DNA of 64,000 nt from Salinibacterium sp. SWN167 (GTDB lineage: Bacteria; Actinomycetota; Actinomycetes; Actinomycetales; Microbacteriaceae). Location of the stretch: NCBI RefSeq assembly GCF_015864665.1, contig NZ_JADYWU010000001.1, positions 310,001-374,000 of the forward strand, written 5' to 3'. Position numbers and translations under genes: made by a program. Below are positions 50,843 to 60,965 of this stretch, piece after piece. Each line of letters begins with the position of its first letter. Within the stretch, counting starts at the first letter, position 1. The notes beneath the pieces were generated by a model. The model was not told the DNA's origin, did no database searches, and was given only the letters and a program-made list of their open reading frames with translations.

Positions 50843-50868
50843 TGCAACACTGTTGCATATAGTGCAAC
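50843..50868. promoter_or_regulatory. IclR/KdgR-type operator
   Basis: Three half-sites TGCAAC/GTTGCA/TGCAAC form two overlapping palindromes: TGCAACACTGTTGCA (50843-50857) and GTTGCATATAGTGCAAC (50852-50868). They lie in the gap between the divergent kdgK and IclR genes, so the regulator probably controls both directions. Confidence 0.75.
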
Positions 50869-50919
50869 ATACGCGAGCGGGTCAGGATTTCGTTTGCGCA
50901 GCAAGGAGAGGGAGCCCGG

Positions 50920-51657
50920 ATGTCGCAGAGCGTTCGTCGTGCAGCACGCATTGTCGATTCAATAGCCCTTCGCCCGGCCAGCGTTAGTGAGCTCGCCGAG
51001 GAGTTCGGAGTGCACCGCTCCACGATGTTCCGCGAGGTGCAGTCGCTCGAAGAGGTCGGCTATCTGCGCAAGCGAAAGAATGGCGAGTACGTGCTCGGCC
51101 TGCACCTCATCGCGCTCGCCCACCAGGCATCCGACAGTCTCGATTTGCGCGAGATCGCCCACGATCGCCTTGTGAAATTGCATCGCACGGTCGGCAACAC
51201 CCTCCACCTCGCTGCCCTTGTGGACCACAGCATTGTCTACGTCGACAAGGTCGAAGACACCAGCGGCGTGCGCATGTATTCGCGCATCGGCAGCCCGGCA
51301 CGGCCGTACTGCAGTGGCGTCGGCAAGGCGATTCTCGCTGAACTGTCGGCGAGCGATCGGGATGCGGTGCTGCGGGATGCGGTCTGGGAACCGTTCACGG
51401 CCAAGACCCTCACGACGCGCCCCGAGCTCGACGCTGAACTCGAGCGCGTCGCCGCCCGCGGCTGGGCAGTAGACGACGGCGAGTTCGAAGACTTCGTGAA
51501 CTGCGTCGCCGTACCCATCTATGGGCCAGCCGGTGTCGTCGGCGCACTCTCGAACACCGCAATTCGGATGGCGGCCGACCTGAATGCCCTCAGAGCGCAT
51601 CTGCCGCTGCTGCAGAGCGTCGCGCGTGAGATCTCGGCGGAGCTCGGTGGCGCCTGA
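50920..51657 (+). CDS. IclR-family transcriptional regulator
   Basis: A 245-aa regulator with an N-terminal winged helix (ASVSELAEEFGVHRSTMFREVQSLEEVGYL) and a C-terminal IclR effector domain (VGNTLHLAALVDHSIVYVDKVED, ARPYCSGVGKAILAEL, CVAVPIYGPAGVVGALS). It is divergent from the KDG kinase/aldolase operon. Effector is likely 2-keto-3-deoxy-gluconate or a related acid by analogy with KdgR, but this is inferred. Confidence 0.9.
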   Translation: MSQSVRRAARIVDSIALRPASVSELAEEFGVHRSTMFREVQSLEEVGYLRKRKNGEYVLGLHLIALAHQASDSLDLREIAHDRLVKLHRTVGNTLHLAALVDHSIVYVDKVEDTSGVRMYSRIGSPARPYCSGVGKAILAELSASDRDAVLRDAVWEPFTAKTLTTRPELDAELERVAARGWAVDDGEFEDFVNCVAVPIYGPAGVVGALSNTAIRMAADLNALRAHLPLLQSVAREISAELGGA

Positions 51658-51700
51658 GTGCGACCGGAATTTTCCTCGCATATTCGCTTAGGGTTGCAGC

Positions 51701-51892
51701 ATGGCCAAGATCACCGTCCTCCTCTATCGCCTCGGCGCGACGGCAGCGAGTATCGCGCAGAGCGTTGTGCAAGCAAACGGTGGTGGCAATGGCGACCCTC
51801 AGGTCTTCGACGAAACATCGAAGCGCGCCGCGAAGCCGGTCGCGCCTGCAGCAGAGCAGCCTGAGATCACCGAGAAGCGCCACGACAGTTAG
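51701..51892 (+). CDS. Small hypothetical protein (63 aa)
   Basis: MAKITVLLYRLGATAASIAQSVV... begins with a short amphipathic stretch and ends in a charged Pro/Ala-rich tail. No family is recognised. It ends 8 bp before the MFS transporter ATG and may be co-transcribed with it. The start has only a weak AGGG upstream, and the other overlapping frames look worse. Confidence 0.45.
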   Translation: MAKITVLLYRLGATAASIAQSVVQANGGGNGDPQVFDETSKRAAKPVAPAAEQPEITEKRHDS

Positions 51893-51900
51893 TTCGATCG

Positions 51901-53187
51901 ATGACAGGCACACCGCGGTTTCTCGTCAGTAGAAACTTCGCGCTGCTGTGGGTAGCTCAAGCCACTTCATCGTTCGGTGAGTTTGTCCTCGGTGCCACCG
52001 TCACGGTGTGGCTTGTGCTTGACCTCGCGAATGGTGACCCGCTACTCCCGACTTACATCGCAGCTGTGGTGATTGCGGCATCCGCACCGCGTTTGCTGGT
52101 GGCGCCATTCGCGGGGGTGTGGGTAGACCGGTGGCAGGCCAAGCGCACCATGATCGGGGCTGATGTAATGCGTGCCGCCCTCGTCGCTCCGGTCATTGTG
52201 GTCGCAGCGATCACGCCGGGCAAAGAACTGATGATCGGTTCACTGCTCGGACTGCTTGTGGGCATATCGGTGCTCTCGCAGTTTTTCAATCCCGCACGCG
52301 CTGCCCTCATGCAGGTGGTCATCCCTGCTTCGCGGCGCGTGGATGCGTCGAGCAAGAGCATGTTCGCGGGTTTGGGCGTTGCGGCAATCGCGGCTGCGCT
52401 CGGCCCCACACTGTTCGCGCTCTACGGTGCTATTCCGGCGCTCACAATAACCATGCTGAGCTTCCTGGTGTCCGCGCTCGTCATTACCCAAACGAGAAAG
52501 CTCGCGGCAATACCGATCTCAGATCCCGAAATCACGTCGTTCTGGTCTCGCTTTCGGCGTGGCCTCGCCACAGCATGGCGAGTGCATTCGGTGCGGCTGG
52601 TGATCATTGGTGTTGGCCTTTACGGCGTCTCGTTGGGAATCAACAACGCCGTGTTGGCTCTCTTCGCCCTCGAAACGCTTCACCTCAGCGCCGCGCAGTA
52701 TGGAATTGTTGCTGCGGCCTTCTCGGTCGGCGGTCTTATTGGCGCCGTTCTCGCCACGCCGCTTCTGAGTAGGGTCGGAAGTGAGCGGCTCTTTCCTGCC
52801 GCGATCGTCTTGCTCGGGCTGTCCTATTTCGGTTACGCCCTGACCCGTAACTTCTGGCCGGCGTCGGCGCTGATGCTGCTTTTGGGAGTCATATTTGCGA
52901 TCTACGTGGTGGCCCAAGGGCCGATTCTGCAGGCAGCCACCCCGCCGGGATTCATGGGGCGCATCACGGCAGTGAGCGTGCCCATTCTTGGCCTCTCCTC
53001 AACGCTAGCGACGGTCATCACCTCGCAGCTTCTCGCGTGGGCCTCGCTGCGCGCTTCCGCAGCGGGAGTGACCTTGGACCCACAGGCGTACGCCGTGGCT
53101 ATCGCCGTAGGTGCGGCGGTGCTGTGCGTCGGTGGCGCGGCGATGGCGGTCGGTTCGCGGCGAAGATTGCGTGAATCGAGGCCGTAG
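51901..53187 (+). CDS. MFS transporter
   Basis: Major facilitator superfamily exporter (428 aa) with twelve predicted helices. It opens RNFALLWVAQATSSFGEFVLGATVTVWLV and has the loop 2-3 motif FAGVWVDRWQAKRTM. The central basic loop separates two six-helix halves, and LLSRVGSERLF marks the second half. The sequence type resembles the enterobactin exporter/macrolide efflux (MFS_3) group, but the substrate is unknown. It stands alone with a possible small upstream partner. Confidence 0.87.
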   Translation: MTGTPRFLVSRNFALLWVAQATSSFGEFVLGATVTVWLVLDLANGDPLLPTYIAAVVIAASAPRLLVAPFAGVWVDRWQAKRTMIGADVMRAALVAPVIVVAAITPGKELMIGSLLGLLVGISVLSQFFNPARAALMQVVIPASRRVDASSKSMFAGLGVAAIAAALGPTLFALYGAIPALTITMLSFLVSALVITQTRKLAAIPISDPEITSFWSRFRRGLATAWRVHSVRLVIIGVGLYGVSLGINNAVLALFALETLHLSAAQYGIVAAAFSVGGLIGAVLATPLLSRVGSERLFPAAIVLLGLSYFGYALTRNFWPASALMLLLGVIFAIYVVAQGPILQAATPPGFMGRITAVSVPILGLSSTLATVITSQLLAWASLRASAAGVTLDPQAYAVAIAVGAAVLCVGGAAMAVGSRRRLRESRP

Positions 53188-53239
53188 GCTCCCCGTTTGA
53201 GCGCAACAGGACCGGTGCAAGCCCCGAGGCAAGCCCGAA

Positions 53240-54007
53240 CTAAGCGAGCGAAGCGCGCACGTGGTCGCGCTCGGGCTGGGGCAAGCGCTCCGTAGCGCGA
53301 CGAATGGCGGGCGGCGGCATGCTCGACGCGTGCGTCTTCAGAAACGCAAGTACGGCATCCGGATGCATGGCCAGCAGTTCGCGCAGCACCCACCCGAGCG
53401 CGCTCGACACGGTTTTGCGCCGGTCGTCCACGCAGTTGGCGAGTAGGCGAAGGCAGGGGTCGATCGGCAGGAAGACGGCGTTCTTGCCGCTGTAATGGAT
53501 GAGACTCACCATCGCGATGCGCCGGTGCCACTCACTGTCGGAGCGGCTCCACTCGTCGAGGACGGGATACACACGCTCCGGCTGGTCAGCCAGCGCGAAC
53601 GAGTACAGCCGGGCAAGGTCATCGGCGTGAGCCCAGTTGTCGATGCGATCGATCCAGCCGACGGCGGTGCCCCAGAACGCGGCGCTGTCAGTCGTGGTCC
53701 ACGAACGCGCGCCCATGCGCCGGCGATAGAAATCGAGCGCCGCAAACATCACATCGCCGTTGGCGGCAAGATTCCAGATCTCATCCCAGGCCACGAGAAC
53801 GGATGCCGCATCCTGGTCGGTGAATGAGAAGCCAGCCGCGCCTCGGCGGCGCCGGTCGGTCGTGCGCAGACCGAAGTACTCGAACTCGGAGCGACGATCG
53901 GCCCGCACGAGTTCGCCGCGTTCGGGCGAGATGCCGGTCTCTGCAGCGTGCGCGGAAAGCGCACCGAGTACCTCGTCGTAGTGCTGCTGCGCCGTGGGAG
54001 AGCTCAC
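53240..54007 (-). CDS. AlkD-like DNA alkylation repair protein
   Basis: Alpha-helical HEAT-like repeat protein (255 aa). Features that suit the AlkD family are the sequence around FWGTAVGWIDRIDNWAHADDLARLY, EWHRRIAMVSLIHY and KTVSSALGWVLRELLAMHP. Family members remove N3- or N7-alkylated bases without base flipping, using Trp/Asp/Arg residues of the type seen in the DNWAH segment. It neighbours an aldo/keto reductase on the same strand, with no obvious functional link. Confidence 0.75.
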   Translation of the reverse strand: MSSPTAQQHYDEVLGALSAHAAETGISPERGELVRADRRSEFEYFGLRTTDRRRRGAAGFSFTDQDAASVLVAWDEIWNLAANGDVMFAALDFYRRRMGARSWTTTDSAAFWGTAVGWIDRIDNWAHADDLARLYSFALADQPERVYPVLDEWSRSDSEWHRRIAMVSLIHYSGKNAVFLPIDPCLRLLANCVDDRRKTVSSALGWVLRELLAMHPDAVLAFLKTHASSMPPPAIRRATERLPQPERDHVRASLA

Positions 54008-54051
54008 GCTCTAACCTCCCACAGCGACTGCAGCTGGCGGGCGATGGCGGG

Positions 54052-55080
<1,029 letters not shown>

Positions 55081-55204
55081 TCGCTAATGCTGCCATAAAT
55101 TTCCTCACGAAAGCAGGGAACGGGAGTTCCTCATCGGGACCAGTGTGCTGCTGAGTAAGCCCGATCACACACCTCGGGTCCAGGGGAGCCGTAGCATTGG
55201 GCTC

Positions 55205-55912
55205 ATGACAAAGCCCCGCGCCTCAACTTTGTGGCGCGCTGGCGTTCTTGTCGCAATCCTCGTGGCGATCGTGATCGTCGCGTTGACCGTGCAGATCCCC
55301 TCTACGGATGAGATTCACGAATGGACGAAGAGCGCAGGAAGCCCGGGGATCGCCATCTTTGTGGCTGGGTACGCGCTTCTCACGCTCACTCCGATACCGA
55401 AAAGTGTGCTCAGTATCGCGGGTGGGGTTGCCTGGGGGCTCTGGATCGGCAGTCTCATCGTGCTGATCGGCGCCCTGATCGGCGCTGCGCTTTCGTTCTG
55501 GCTCGGACGATACTTGGGGCGGGATGCCGTCGAGCACTTCACGGGCGGGCGAGTGCGCGTTGTCGATGACATGTTTCAGCGCCGGGGCCTGCTGTCGGTG
55601 ATTGCCCTACGCCTCATCCCCGTGCTCCCGTTTACCCTCATCAACTACGCCGCAGGGCTGACCGCCGTGCGCGTGCGGGATTACGCCCTCGGTACTGTCA
55701 TCGGCATCATCCCGGGGACGCTCGCGTATGTCGCGGTGGGCGCTTACGGTGCAGAGCTCAATGACGGTTTTTACTTCGCGCTCGGAGCCATCGGGGTCCT
55801 CGCGGTCGCTGGTGTACTTGTGGTCAAGCGCCTCCGCAAGGACGATCCCACGTCGCAGCTCGAGCCCATCACGTCAGCAGTCGACGAGCAGATCGTGCCC
55901 GATAAGGCCTAA
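55205..55912 (+). CDS. TVP38/TMEM64 (DedA-like) membrane protein, copy 1 (YdjX/YdjZ type)
   Basis: Membrane protein (235 aa) of the VTT/SNARE-associated family. After TM1 it has the conserved GYALLTLTPIPKSVLSIAGGVAWGLWIGSLIVLIGALIGAALSFWLGR in segments. This includes the F/WLGRYLGRD motif and a re-entrant LRLIPVLPFTLINYAAGL region. It closely resembles copy 2 at 60256-60963, so they arose by duplication. The family includes lipid scramblases and DedA transporters. ATG 55205 is chosen. It is convergent with the ABC ATPase gene. Confidence 0.87.
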   Translation: MTKPRASTLWRAGVLVAILVAIVIVALTVQIPSTDEIHEWTKSAGSPGIAIFVAGYALLTLTPIPKSVLSIAGGVAWGLWIGSLIVLIGALIGAALSFWLGRYLGRDAVEHFTGGRVRVVDDMFQRRGLLSVIALRLIPVLPFTLINYAAGLTAVRVRDYALGTVIGIIPGTLAYVAVGAYGAELNDGFYFALGAIGVLAVAGVLVVKRLRKDDPTSQLEPITSAVDEQIVPDKA

Positions 55913-55956
55913 CGCTCGGCGGGTGAGCTGTGCTGCCAGCTTCGGCGATTGCGCGG

Positions 55957-57093
55957 CTAAGAGAGAACCGTCCAGAGCGCTTCGCACGGCAGAGAAACCG
56001 TGACGGAATCGCCCGCTGCGAGAAGATTGCCGGGGGCGGCCTCGGTGCGGATCTCGGCGTCGCCGACTCGAACGAGAAGCTCGCGACGCGGGCCGCGCTG
56101 AATGGCCGAGGTGACGACGCCGTACAGCTCGCGCGGGCCCCGACTCTGGCACGCGGTGGCATCTGAATCGCGAGTGACAGGTGGCGAGGCATCCGTTCGG
56201 TTATCGGGGACGCGCGCTGAAGCAGAGACCGCTTCCTGGCGGAAGACGAGCGTTGCGGGGCCCGATTCAACCGTGGAACTGATGGCGACGGCGCCGATCG
56301 CGGAATGATGCACCCCGTTCCTGACCTCCCCGGCGAACGCATTCTTGCCGCCAAGAAGTCGAGCAACCGCGAGCGATGCCGGCCGGTGAAAAACATTGTC
56401 GACGGTGTCGTGTTGCAGCAACTGACCGTTCTCAAGGACAACGACCCGTTCGGCCATCGCGCTCGCCTCATCGCGGTCGTGGGTAACGAAGAGGATGGTC
56501 GGATTCACGGCCTCCCGGATGCTCGCAATCATGGCGTGCATCTCATCCTTGAGTCCAGGGTCGAGGGCGCTAAACGGTTCGTCGAGCAGCAGCACGGATG
56601 GCTGTGCGGCGAGAGCTCGTGCCACAGCGATTCTCTGCTGCTGGCCGCCCGAAAGCGAGTGTGGCGAGCGGGATGCGAATGCCCCCATCTGCACCAGCTC
56701 TAGGTGCTCGCGGGCGCGCTCCCTAGCCTGCCCGCGGCTGAGTCCTGCCGCGCGATCGGCGAAGGCGACATTGTCGAGAACCGTTAGATGCGGAAACAGA
56801 AGCGGGCGCTGGAACACCATCGAGATACCGCGCTGCTCTGGAAGAAGCGCGGTGACATCCCGACCGCTGAGGCGTACTTGGCCACCATTGGCATCCTCGA
56901 GGCCGGCGATGATGCGCAAGATCGTGCTCTTGCCTGAACCGCTCGGCCCCACAATCGCGGTGCTCGTGCCCGGCAAAATATCGAGGTTCACCTCGCGCAG
57001 CGCGGCAGGGGAGGCGGCCGAGTAACTCTTCGTGATGCCCGTGAGGGTGATCGCAGAGGTCTCCACGTCAGTGGTCTGGGCGTGAGTGGTCAT
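55957..57093 (-). CDS. YnjD-like ABC transporter ATP-binding protein
   Basis: ABC ATPase (378 aa). Walker A GPSGSGKST, Q-loop VFQRPLLFP, signature LSGGQQQR, Walker B VLLLDEPFSALD and the H-loop VTHDR are all present in the first 210 residues. The C-terminal 140 residues form a TOBE-like domain. It overlaps the second permease by 4 bp and is the last gene of a four-gene minus-strand operon for a YnjBCD-type transporter. It energises the permeases; the substrate is unknown. Confidence 0.88.
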   Translation of the reverse strand: MTTHAQTTDVETSAITLTGITKSYSAASPAALREVNLDILPGTSTAIVGPSGSGKSTILRIIAGLEDANGGQVRLSGRDVTALLPEQRGISMVFQRPLLFPHLTVLDNVAFADRAAGLSRGQARERAREHLELVQMGAFASRSPHSLSGGQQQRIAVARALAAQPSVLLLDEPFSALDPGLKDEMHAMIASIREAVNPTILFVTHDRDEASAMAERVVVLENGQLLQHDTVDNVFHRPASLAVARLLGGKNAFAGEVRNGVHHSAIGAVAISSTVESGPATLVFRQEAVSASARVPDNRTDASPPVTRDSDATACQSRGPRELYGVVTSAIQRGPRRELLVRVGDAEIRTEAAPGNLLAAGDSVTVSLPCEALWTVLS

Positions 57094-57974
57094 CGTTGCT
57101 TCCCTGGGTCGAGATTGCGGGTGCGAGCAATGAAGCCCAACAGAATGAGGGGTGGAATGACCGCGGAGAGCGACAACACCGCCACGCTTGATTCGTTGCC
57201 GACACCGGATGCACTTGAGGCAATGATCAGCGGCAGCGTAATCATGTGGCCGCCTCCCACCACGAGCGTGATGAGGTAATCGCTCCAGCCGACCAAGAAC
57301 GCCAAGAATGCAGAGCGTGCCAACGCCGGAGCGATTAGGGGGAGGTGGATGCGCCACAGTGTGAGCCGTGAGCTCGCCCCGAGCGTGCGGGCTGCGTCAT
57401 CGAAGCCGTCGTCATAAGCGGCGTAGGCGGCGCGCATCGAGAACGTTGTGTACGGAATCGCCACCGCAACGAGCACGAGAACGACGCCGACTGCCGGGGG
57501 TACCCACGCACGCAACAGCAGCACATTGAGGCCGAGCACCGCGGCAAACGGCGGCAGCAACACAGGAGAGAAGAGCAGAACGGTAATCGCCTTGCCGAAG
57601 CGAACGTGACCGCGCGAGAGCGCGCGGGCGGCCATCGCTCCGAGCGGGGTCGCGATCGCGGCCACTACGAGCGACAACAGCAGCGAGTGGAGGAAGGCGC
57701 GGCCGCCGCCGTTGGCGATTGCGGCGGTGAGGCCGTCGGTGCCGGCTTCCATCGGAAATGCGGCGGGGTGCATCCATTGGTTGGCGAACGACCACAGCAT
57801 GAGGGGTAAAAACGGCAGCGCAAACCACAGCGCGATGAGCGCGGTCGAGACGATACGCAGCACACGGGCAACGCCGCGAGACTGAGTCAGCGGGCTGCCG
57901 TGGTCGCCGGGCATCCGCCGGGGTGGGTGCACGACCGGCTTGTCGAGGCTGACGCTCGTGGTGCTGACGCTCAT
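57090..57974 (-). CDS. YnjC-like ABC permease (second half)
   Basis: Inner-membrane permease (294 aa) of the Fe3+/thiamine/sulfate type. A polar N-terminal tail is followed by six or more helices. The ATPase-contact loop reads DGFDDAARTLGASSRLTLWRIHLPLIAPAL. Start ATG 57974 overlaps the first permease (ATGA). It pairs with that protein; in E. coli the homologous YnjC is one fused protein, so here the two halves are separate genes (inference from family knowledge). Confidence 0.85.
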   Translation of the reverse strand: MSVSTTSVSLDKPVVHPPRRMPGDHGSPLTQSRGVARVLRIVSTALIALWFALPFLPLMLWSFANQWMHPAAFPMEAGTDGLTAAIANGGGRAFLHSLLLSLVVAAIATPLGAMAARALSRGHVRFGKAITVLLFSPVLLPPFAAVLGLNVLLLRAWVPPAVGVVLVLVAVAIPYTTFSMRAAYAAYDDGFDDAARTLGASSRLTLWRIHLPLIAPALARSAFLAFLVGWSDYLITLVVGGGHMITLPLIIASSASGVGNESSVAVLSLSAVIPPLILLGFIARTRNLDPGKQR

Positions 57975-58831
57975 TGCCACGCTCGCATTCGCCGAAGCCC
58001 GAGCATGGCTACGCCCACGATCGCCGCAGTGAGAAGCAGAGTAATCACGGCAACGGCGGCAGCCTCGGGCCGAGCGGTGAGGCTTGCCGAGTTGAATAGC
58101 CGCAGCGCCATGACCGAGAGCGGCTCGGGGTAGGTCTTGCCGAGCAACCACGCGACCTCGTAAGAACCCAGCGTGTACGCAAACGCGATAGCGGATGCCA
58201 CGAGCAGCGAAGGGGCGGCGAGCGGAAACAGCACGAGTCGTAGTCTCGCCCCGCGGCTCGCACCGAGCACAGCGGCAGTTTCGTCGTAGGACGTGATGCG
58301 GGTGGCGAGGGTGCCGACAATGATGAGCGCGACGAAGGCGGATTCTTTCCACGCGTACTCCGCGATCACGGCGAACCAGGTGGGGCCGGCGACGAGCGCG
58401 GGCCACGATTCTGGCGGGATGCCGAGAATACGGGCGAGCACGCCAGAGTCGGAGAGCAGAAGGCCGACGCTCGCAGCTCCGACGAGGTGAGGCACGGTGA
58501 CGGCCGCAGCGCTGAGTGCGCCCACGATGCGGCCACCCCAGTTGCCCGAGATGATGAGCACGGCGGTGAAGAACCCGACGACCGCAGCGATCGTGGTTGA
58601 CACGACGGCGATCCCAAGAGAAAGCAGCGCGGAGCCGAGCAGGTTGTCGGTGCTTTCGAAGGCGTCAACGCTCAACGCGGGCGTGCCCACGAGTGGCATG
58701 AGACCGAGACTTTGCACCACAGTGGTGCCGATGCCTCCGATCACTACGATCGCGACCGGAATGATCGCCGGGAGCACGAGAAGCGTGGCGCGCATCCCCT
58801 GGCGTCGCGGCCGACTCTGCACCGCCGTCAT
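57971..58831 (-). CDS. YnjC-like ABC permease (first half)
   Basis: Inner-membrane permease (286 aa) starting MTAVQSRPRRQGMRATLLVLPAIIPVAIVVIGG. The EAA-type loop is YDETAAVLGASRGARLRLVLFPLAAPSLL. Start ATG 58831 forms ATGA with the stop of the binding-protein gene. With the following permease it forms the translocation channel of the YnjB-C-D type transporter. Confidence 0.85.
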   Translation of the reverse strand: MTAVQSRPRRQGMRATLLVLPAIIPVAIVVIGGIGTTVVQSLGLMPLVGTPALSVDAFESTDNLLGSALLSLGIAVVSTTIAAVVGFFTAVLIISGNWGGRIVGALSAAAVTVPHLVGAASVGLLLSDSGVLARILGIPPESWPALVAGPTWFAVIAEYAWKESAFVALIIVGTLATRITSYDETAAVLGASRGARLRLVLFPLAAPSLLVASAIAFAYTLGSYEVAWLLGKTYPEPLSVMALRLFNSASLTARPEAAAVAVITLLLTAAIVGVAMLGLRRMRAWQ

Positions 58832-60111
58832 CAACGCGCAGCGATCGTAGTGCGCCAACCGTCATCGAGTGCAGGAACCCATTCGGCCGAGAGTTCGGGG
58901 TTGGCATTCTGCGAGAGGATGTCGAAGGTTGGCACAACAGGCGACTGCGGCAGGGCATCGAACAGGGCGCGATCATCGGCGGAAAGCGCATCCAGATCCA
59001 GCACAGTGAACTGGCCCCACACGGCAGGGTCAGCCTTCGCGACCTGCTGCTCAACCGACAGAGCCTCGTTGGCGACGACCATCGCGCCAGCGATGTTGCC
59101 GGAGTTGCTGGGGATGCCGAAGAAGCTGGCATTGCCCAGCGTTCCGTCCTCCACCGTGAGCACTCGTGTGGTCTCGGGGAGCGTGCCGTTCTCCACGAGT
59201 GCGGTGAGCGTGGCGGGACCATACGTCATCATCATGTCGATCTCGCCATCGGCAAACAGCTTCGTCAGTTGTTCCGAGGTTGCGGGATAGGTGGTGCCTT
59301 CGCGCCACAGTGACGGCGCGAGCTGGTCGAGTCGTTCGTAGAGCGCAGGGGAAAGTTCGGCGAAAGCGTCATCGCTGTAGACCGAAGGAACATTCTCATA
59401 ACCGCCCGAGACGCTGTAGAGCACCTCGCGTAAGAAAGCGGATCCCGTGAAGTCGGGAGCAGCCGGGTAGGTGAAGCGACCGGGGTTATCTTCGGCCCAG
59501 TCGAGGATGCCCTCAATGGTGGTTGGTGGGTTCGGCACCGTGGCCTCGTTGTAGACGAAGGAGAATTGCGCCTTGTGCCAGGGAGCCTCGCAGCCATCCA
59601 CAGGAGTGCCGAAGTCTTCGGTGAGCAGTGGGTCAGAGTCGGAGACCAAGGTCATGTTGGGCAGCAGATCTGTCCACTCGCAGAACCAGGCATCAGCCTG
59701 TTTGCCAGTGCGGAAGTTGTCGCCGTTGATCCACACGAGGTCAACAGCACCATCCGTATTACGGCCAGCCTGCAGCTCAGTAAAAACGCGGTTGAGCGCA
59801 TCCTTGGTGTCGGCAATCGGAACACGTTCGAGCGTGACGCCCTGCGCCGCCGCAGCTGGAGCAAGAACGTCATCAACGTACGCGTTGCCCTGATCGTCAC
59901 CGCCCCACATCCACAACTTCACGGTCTGGCCGTCGGCAGCGATCTGCACATCAGCCCAATCAAAGAACTCAGGACCTCTCGGAGTGTTTGTCGGTGCCGA
60001 GCACGCGCTCAGGGCCAACGCGGTCACTGCTGCAGTAGCAAGCACGGGGAGGATGCGGCGGCGGGCAGTGGTGGGGGAAGCCGCACGACGAAACGGTAGC
60101 CAGATCTGCAC
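58831..60111 (-). CDS. YnjB-like ABC transporter solute-binding lipoprotein
   Basis: Solute-binding lipoprotein (426 aa). Signal with Arg-rich start (FRRAASPTTARRR), hydrophobic core and the lipobox LSACSAP near residue 37. The mature part opens LWMWGGDDQGNAYVDDVLAP, followed by GVTLERVPIADTKDALNRVFTE and VDLVWINGDNF, the characteristic YnjB pattern. GTG 60111 with GGAGCACC upstream is preferred over earlier in-frame codons, which add no signal feature. The ligand is unknown; the YnjB family is uncharacterised. Divergent from the TVP38 copy 2 gene. Confidence 0.88.
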   Translation of the reverse strand: MQIWLPFRRAASPTTARRRILPVLATAAVTALALSACSAPTNTPRGPEFFDWADVQIAADGQTVKLWMWGGDDQGNAYVDDVLAPAAAAQGVTLERVPIADTKDALNRVFTELQAGRNTDGAVDLVWINGDNFRTGKQADAWFCEWTDLLPNMTLVSDSDPLLTEDFGTPVDGCEAPWHKAQFSFVYNEATVPNPPTTIEGILDWAEDNPGRFTYPAAPDFTGSAFLREVLYSVSGGYENVPSVYSDDAFAELSPALYERLDQLAPSLWREGTTYPATSEQLTKLFADGEIDMMMTYGPATLTALVENGTLPETTRVLTVEDGTLGNASFFGIPSNSGNIAGAMVVANEALSVEQQVAKADPAVWGQFTVLDLDALSADDRALFDALPQSPVVPTFDILSQNANPELSAEWVPALDDGWRTTIAAR

Positions 60112-60255
60112 GCAGGTGCTCCTAAGTAATTGAGGGCTCACGGGAAACTGTCGAGATGCCCCGCACAGCGCACTCCAGATTAAGCGCGAACAACTTATTA
60201 CTTCAGTAAGCCACATCACATACGGACTTCATAGCTCCGACATAGCATTGCTGAA

Positions 60256-60963
60256 ATGAAAAACAAACGCGCCTCAGCGCTCTGGAAAGCTGGCGCGTTC
60301 GTCGTGTTCCTCGTGGCCATTGTCATTGTGGCGTTCACGGTTGAGATTCCGAGCGTTGAAGAGATTCAAGCGGCAGCAGAAGGCACCGGCGTGCTGGGCG
60401 CCGTAATCTTCATCCTTATTTATGCGGTCCTCACCCTGACTCCAGCGCCCAAAGCCGTGATCAGTATTGCCGCAGGGCTCGCGTGGGGTCTGTGGATCGG
60501 CACCCTACTCGTGCTCGTGGGCGCCGTTATTGGGGCAGCCCTCTCCTTCTGGATCGGTCGCGTGCTCGGACGCGAAGCTGTTGAGCAGTACACGGGCGGC
60601 AAGGTTCGCGCCGTTGACGAGATGCTGCAGAAACGCGGCTTGCTCTCCATGATTGCGCTGCGCCTCATCCCTCTCATTCCTTTCACTGTTATCAACTACG
60701 CCGCTGGCCTCACCGCCGTGCGAGTGCGCGACTACATGATCGGCACCGCCGTCGGCATCATCCCCGGCACCATGGCGTTCGTCGCGGTCGGGGCCTATGG
60801 CGCTGAACTCAACACCGGGTTCTTCATCGCTCTCGGAGCGCTCGGCGTGCTCACGATCGGCGGCGGCATTGTTGCCGCACGACTGCGCAAGAAAGATGCT
60901 GCGACTGCCGCAGCCGCCGGTGATGAGGATGCCGCCAAAGAGCTCAACGCGGAGAACAACTAG
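60256..60963 (+). CDS. TVP38/TMEM64 (DedA-like) membrane protein, copy 2 (YdjX/YdjZ type)
   Basis: Membrane protein (235 aa), same length and domain order as copy 1 at 55205. The conserved core matches at most positions (LTLTPAPKAVISIAAGLAWGLWIG, SFWIGRVLGREAVEQYTGGKVRAVDEML, LRLIPLIPFTVINYAAGL, GTAVGIIPGTMAFVAVGAYG). Its stop is 2 bp before the CDP-alcohol transferase start, so the pair is co-expressed. It diverges from the YnjB-like operon. Role unknown; lipid flipping or small-ion transport are possibilities by family. Confidence 0.88.
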   Translation: MKNKRASALWKAGAFVVFLVAIVIVAFTVEIPSVEEIQAAAEGTGVLGAVIFILIYAVLTLTPAPKAVISIAAGLAWGLWIGTLLVLVGAVIGAALSFWIGRVLGREAVEQYTGGKVRAVDEMLQKRGLLSMIALRLIPLIPFTVINYAAGLTAVRVRDYMIGTAVGIIPGTMAFVAVGAYGAELNTGFFIALGALGVLTIGGGIVAARLRKKDAATAAAAGDEDAAKELNAENN

Positions 60964-60965
60964 CC

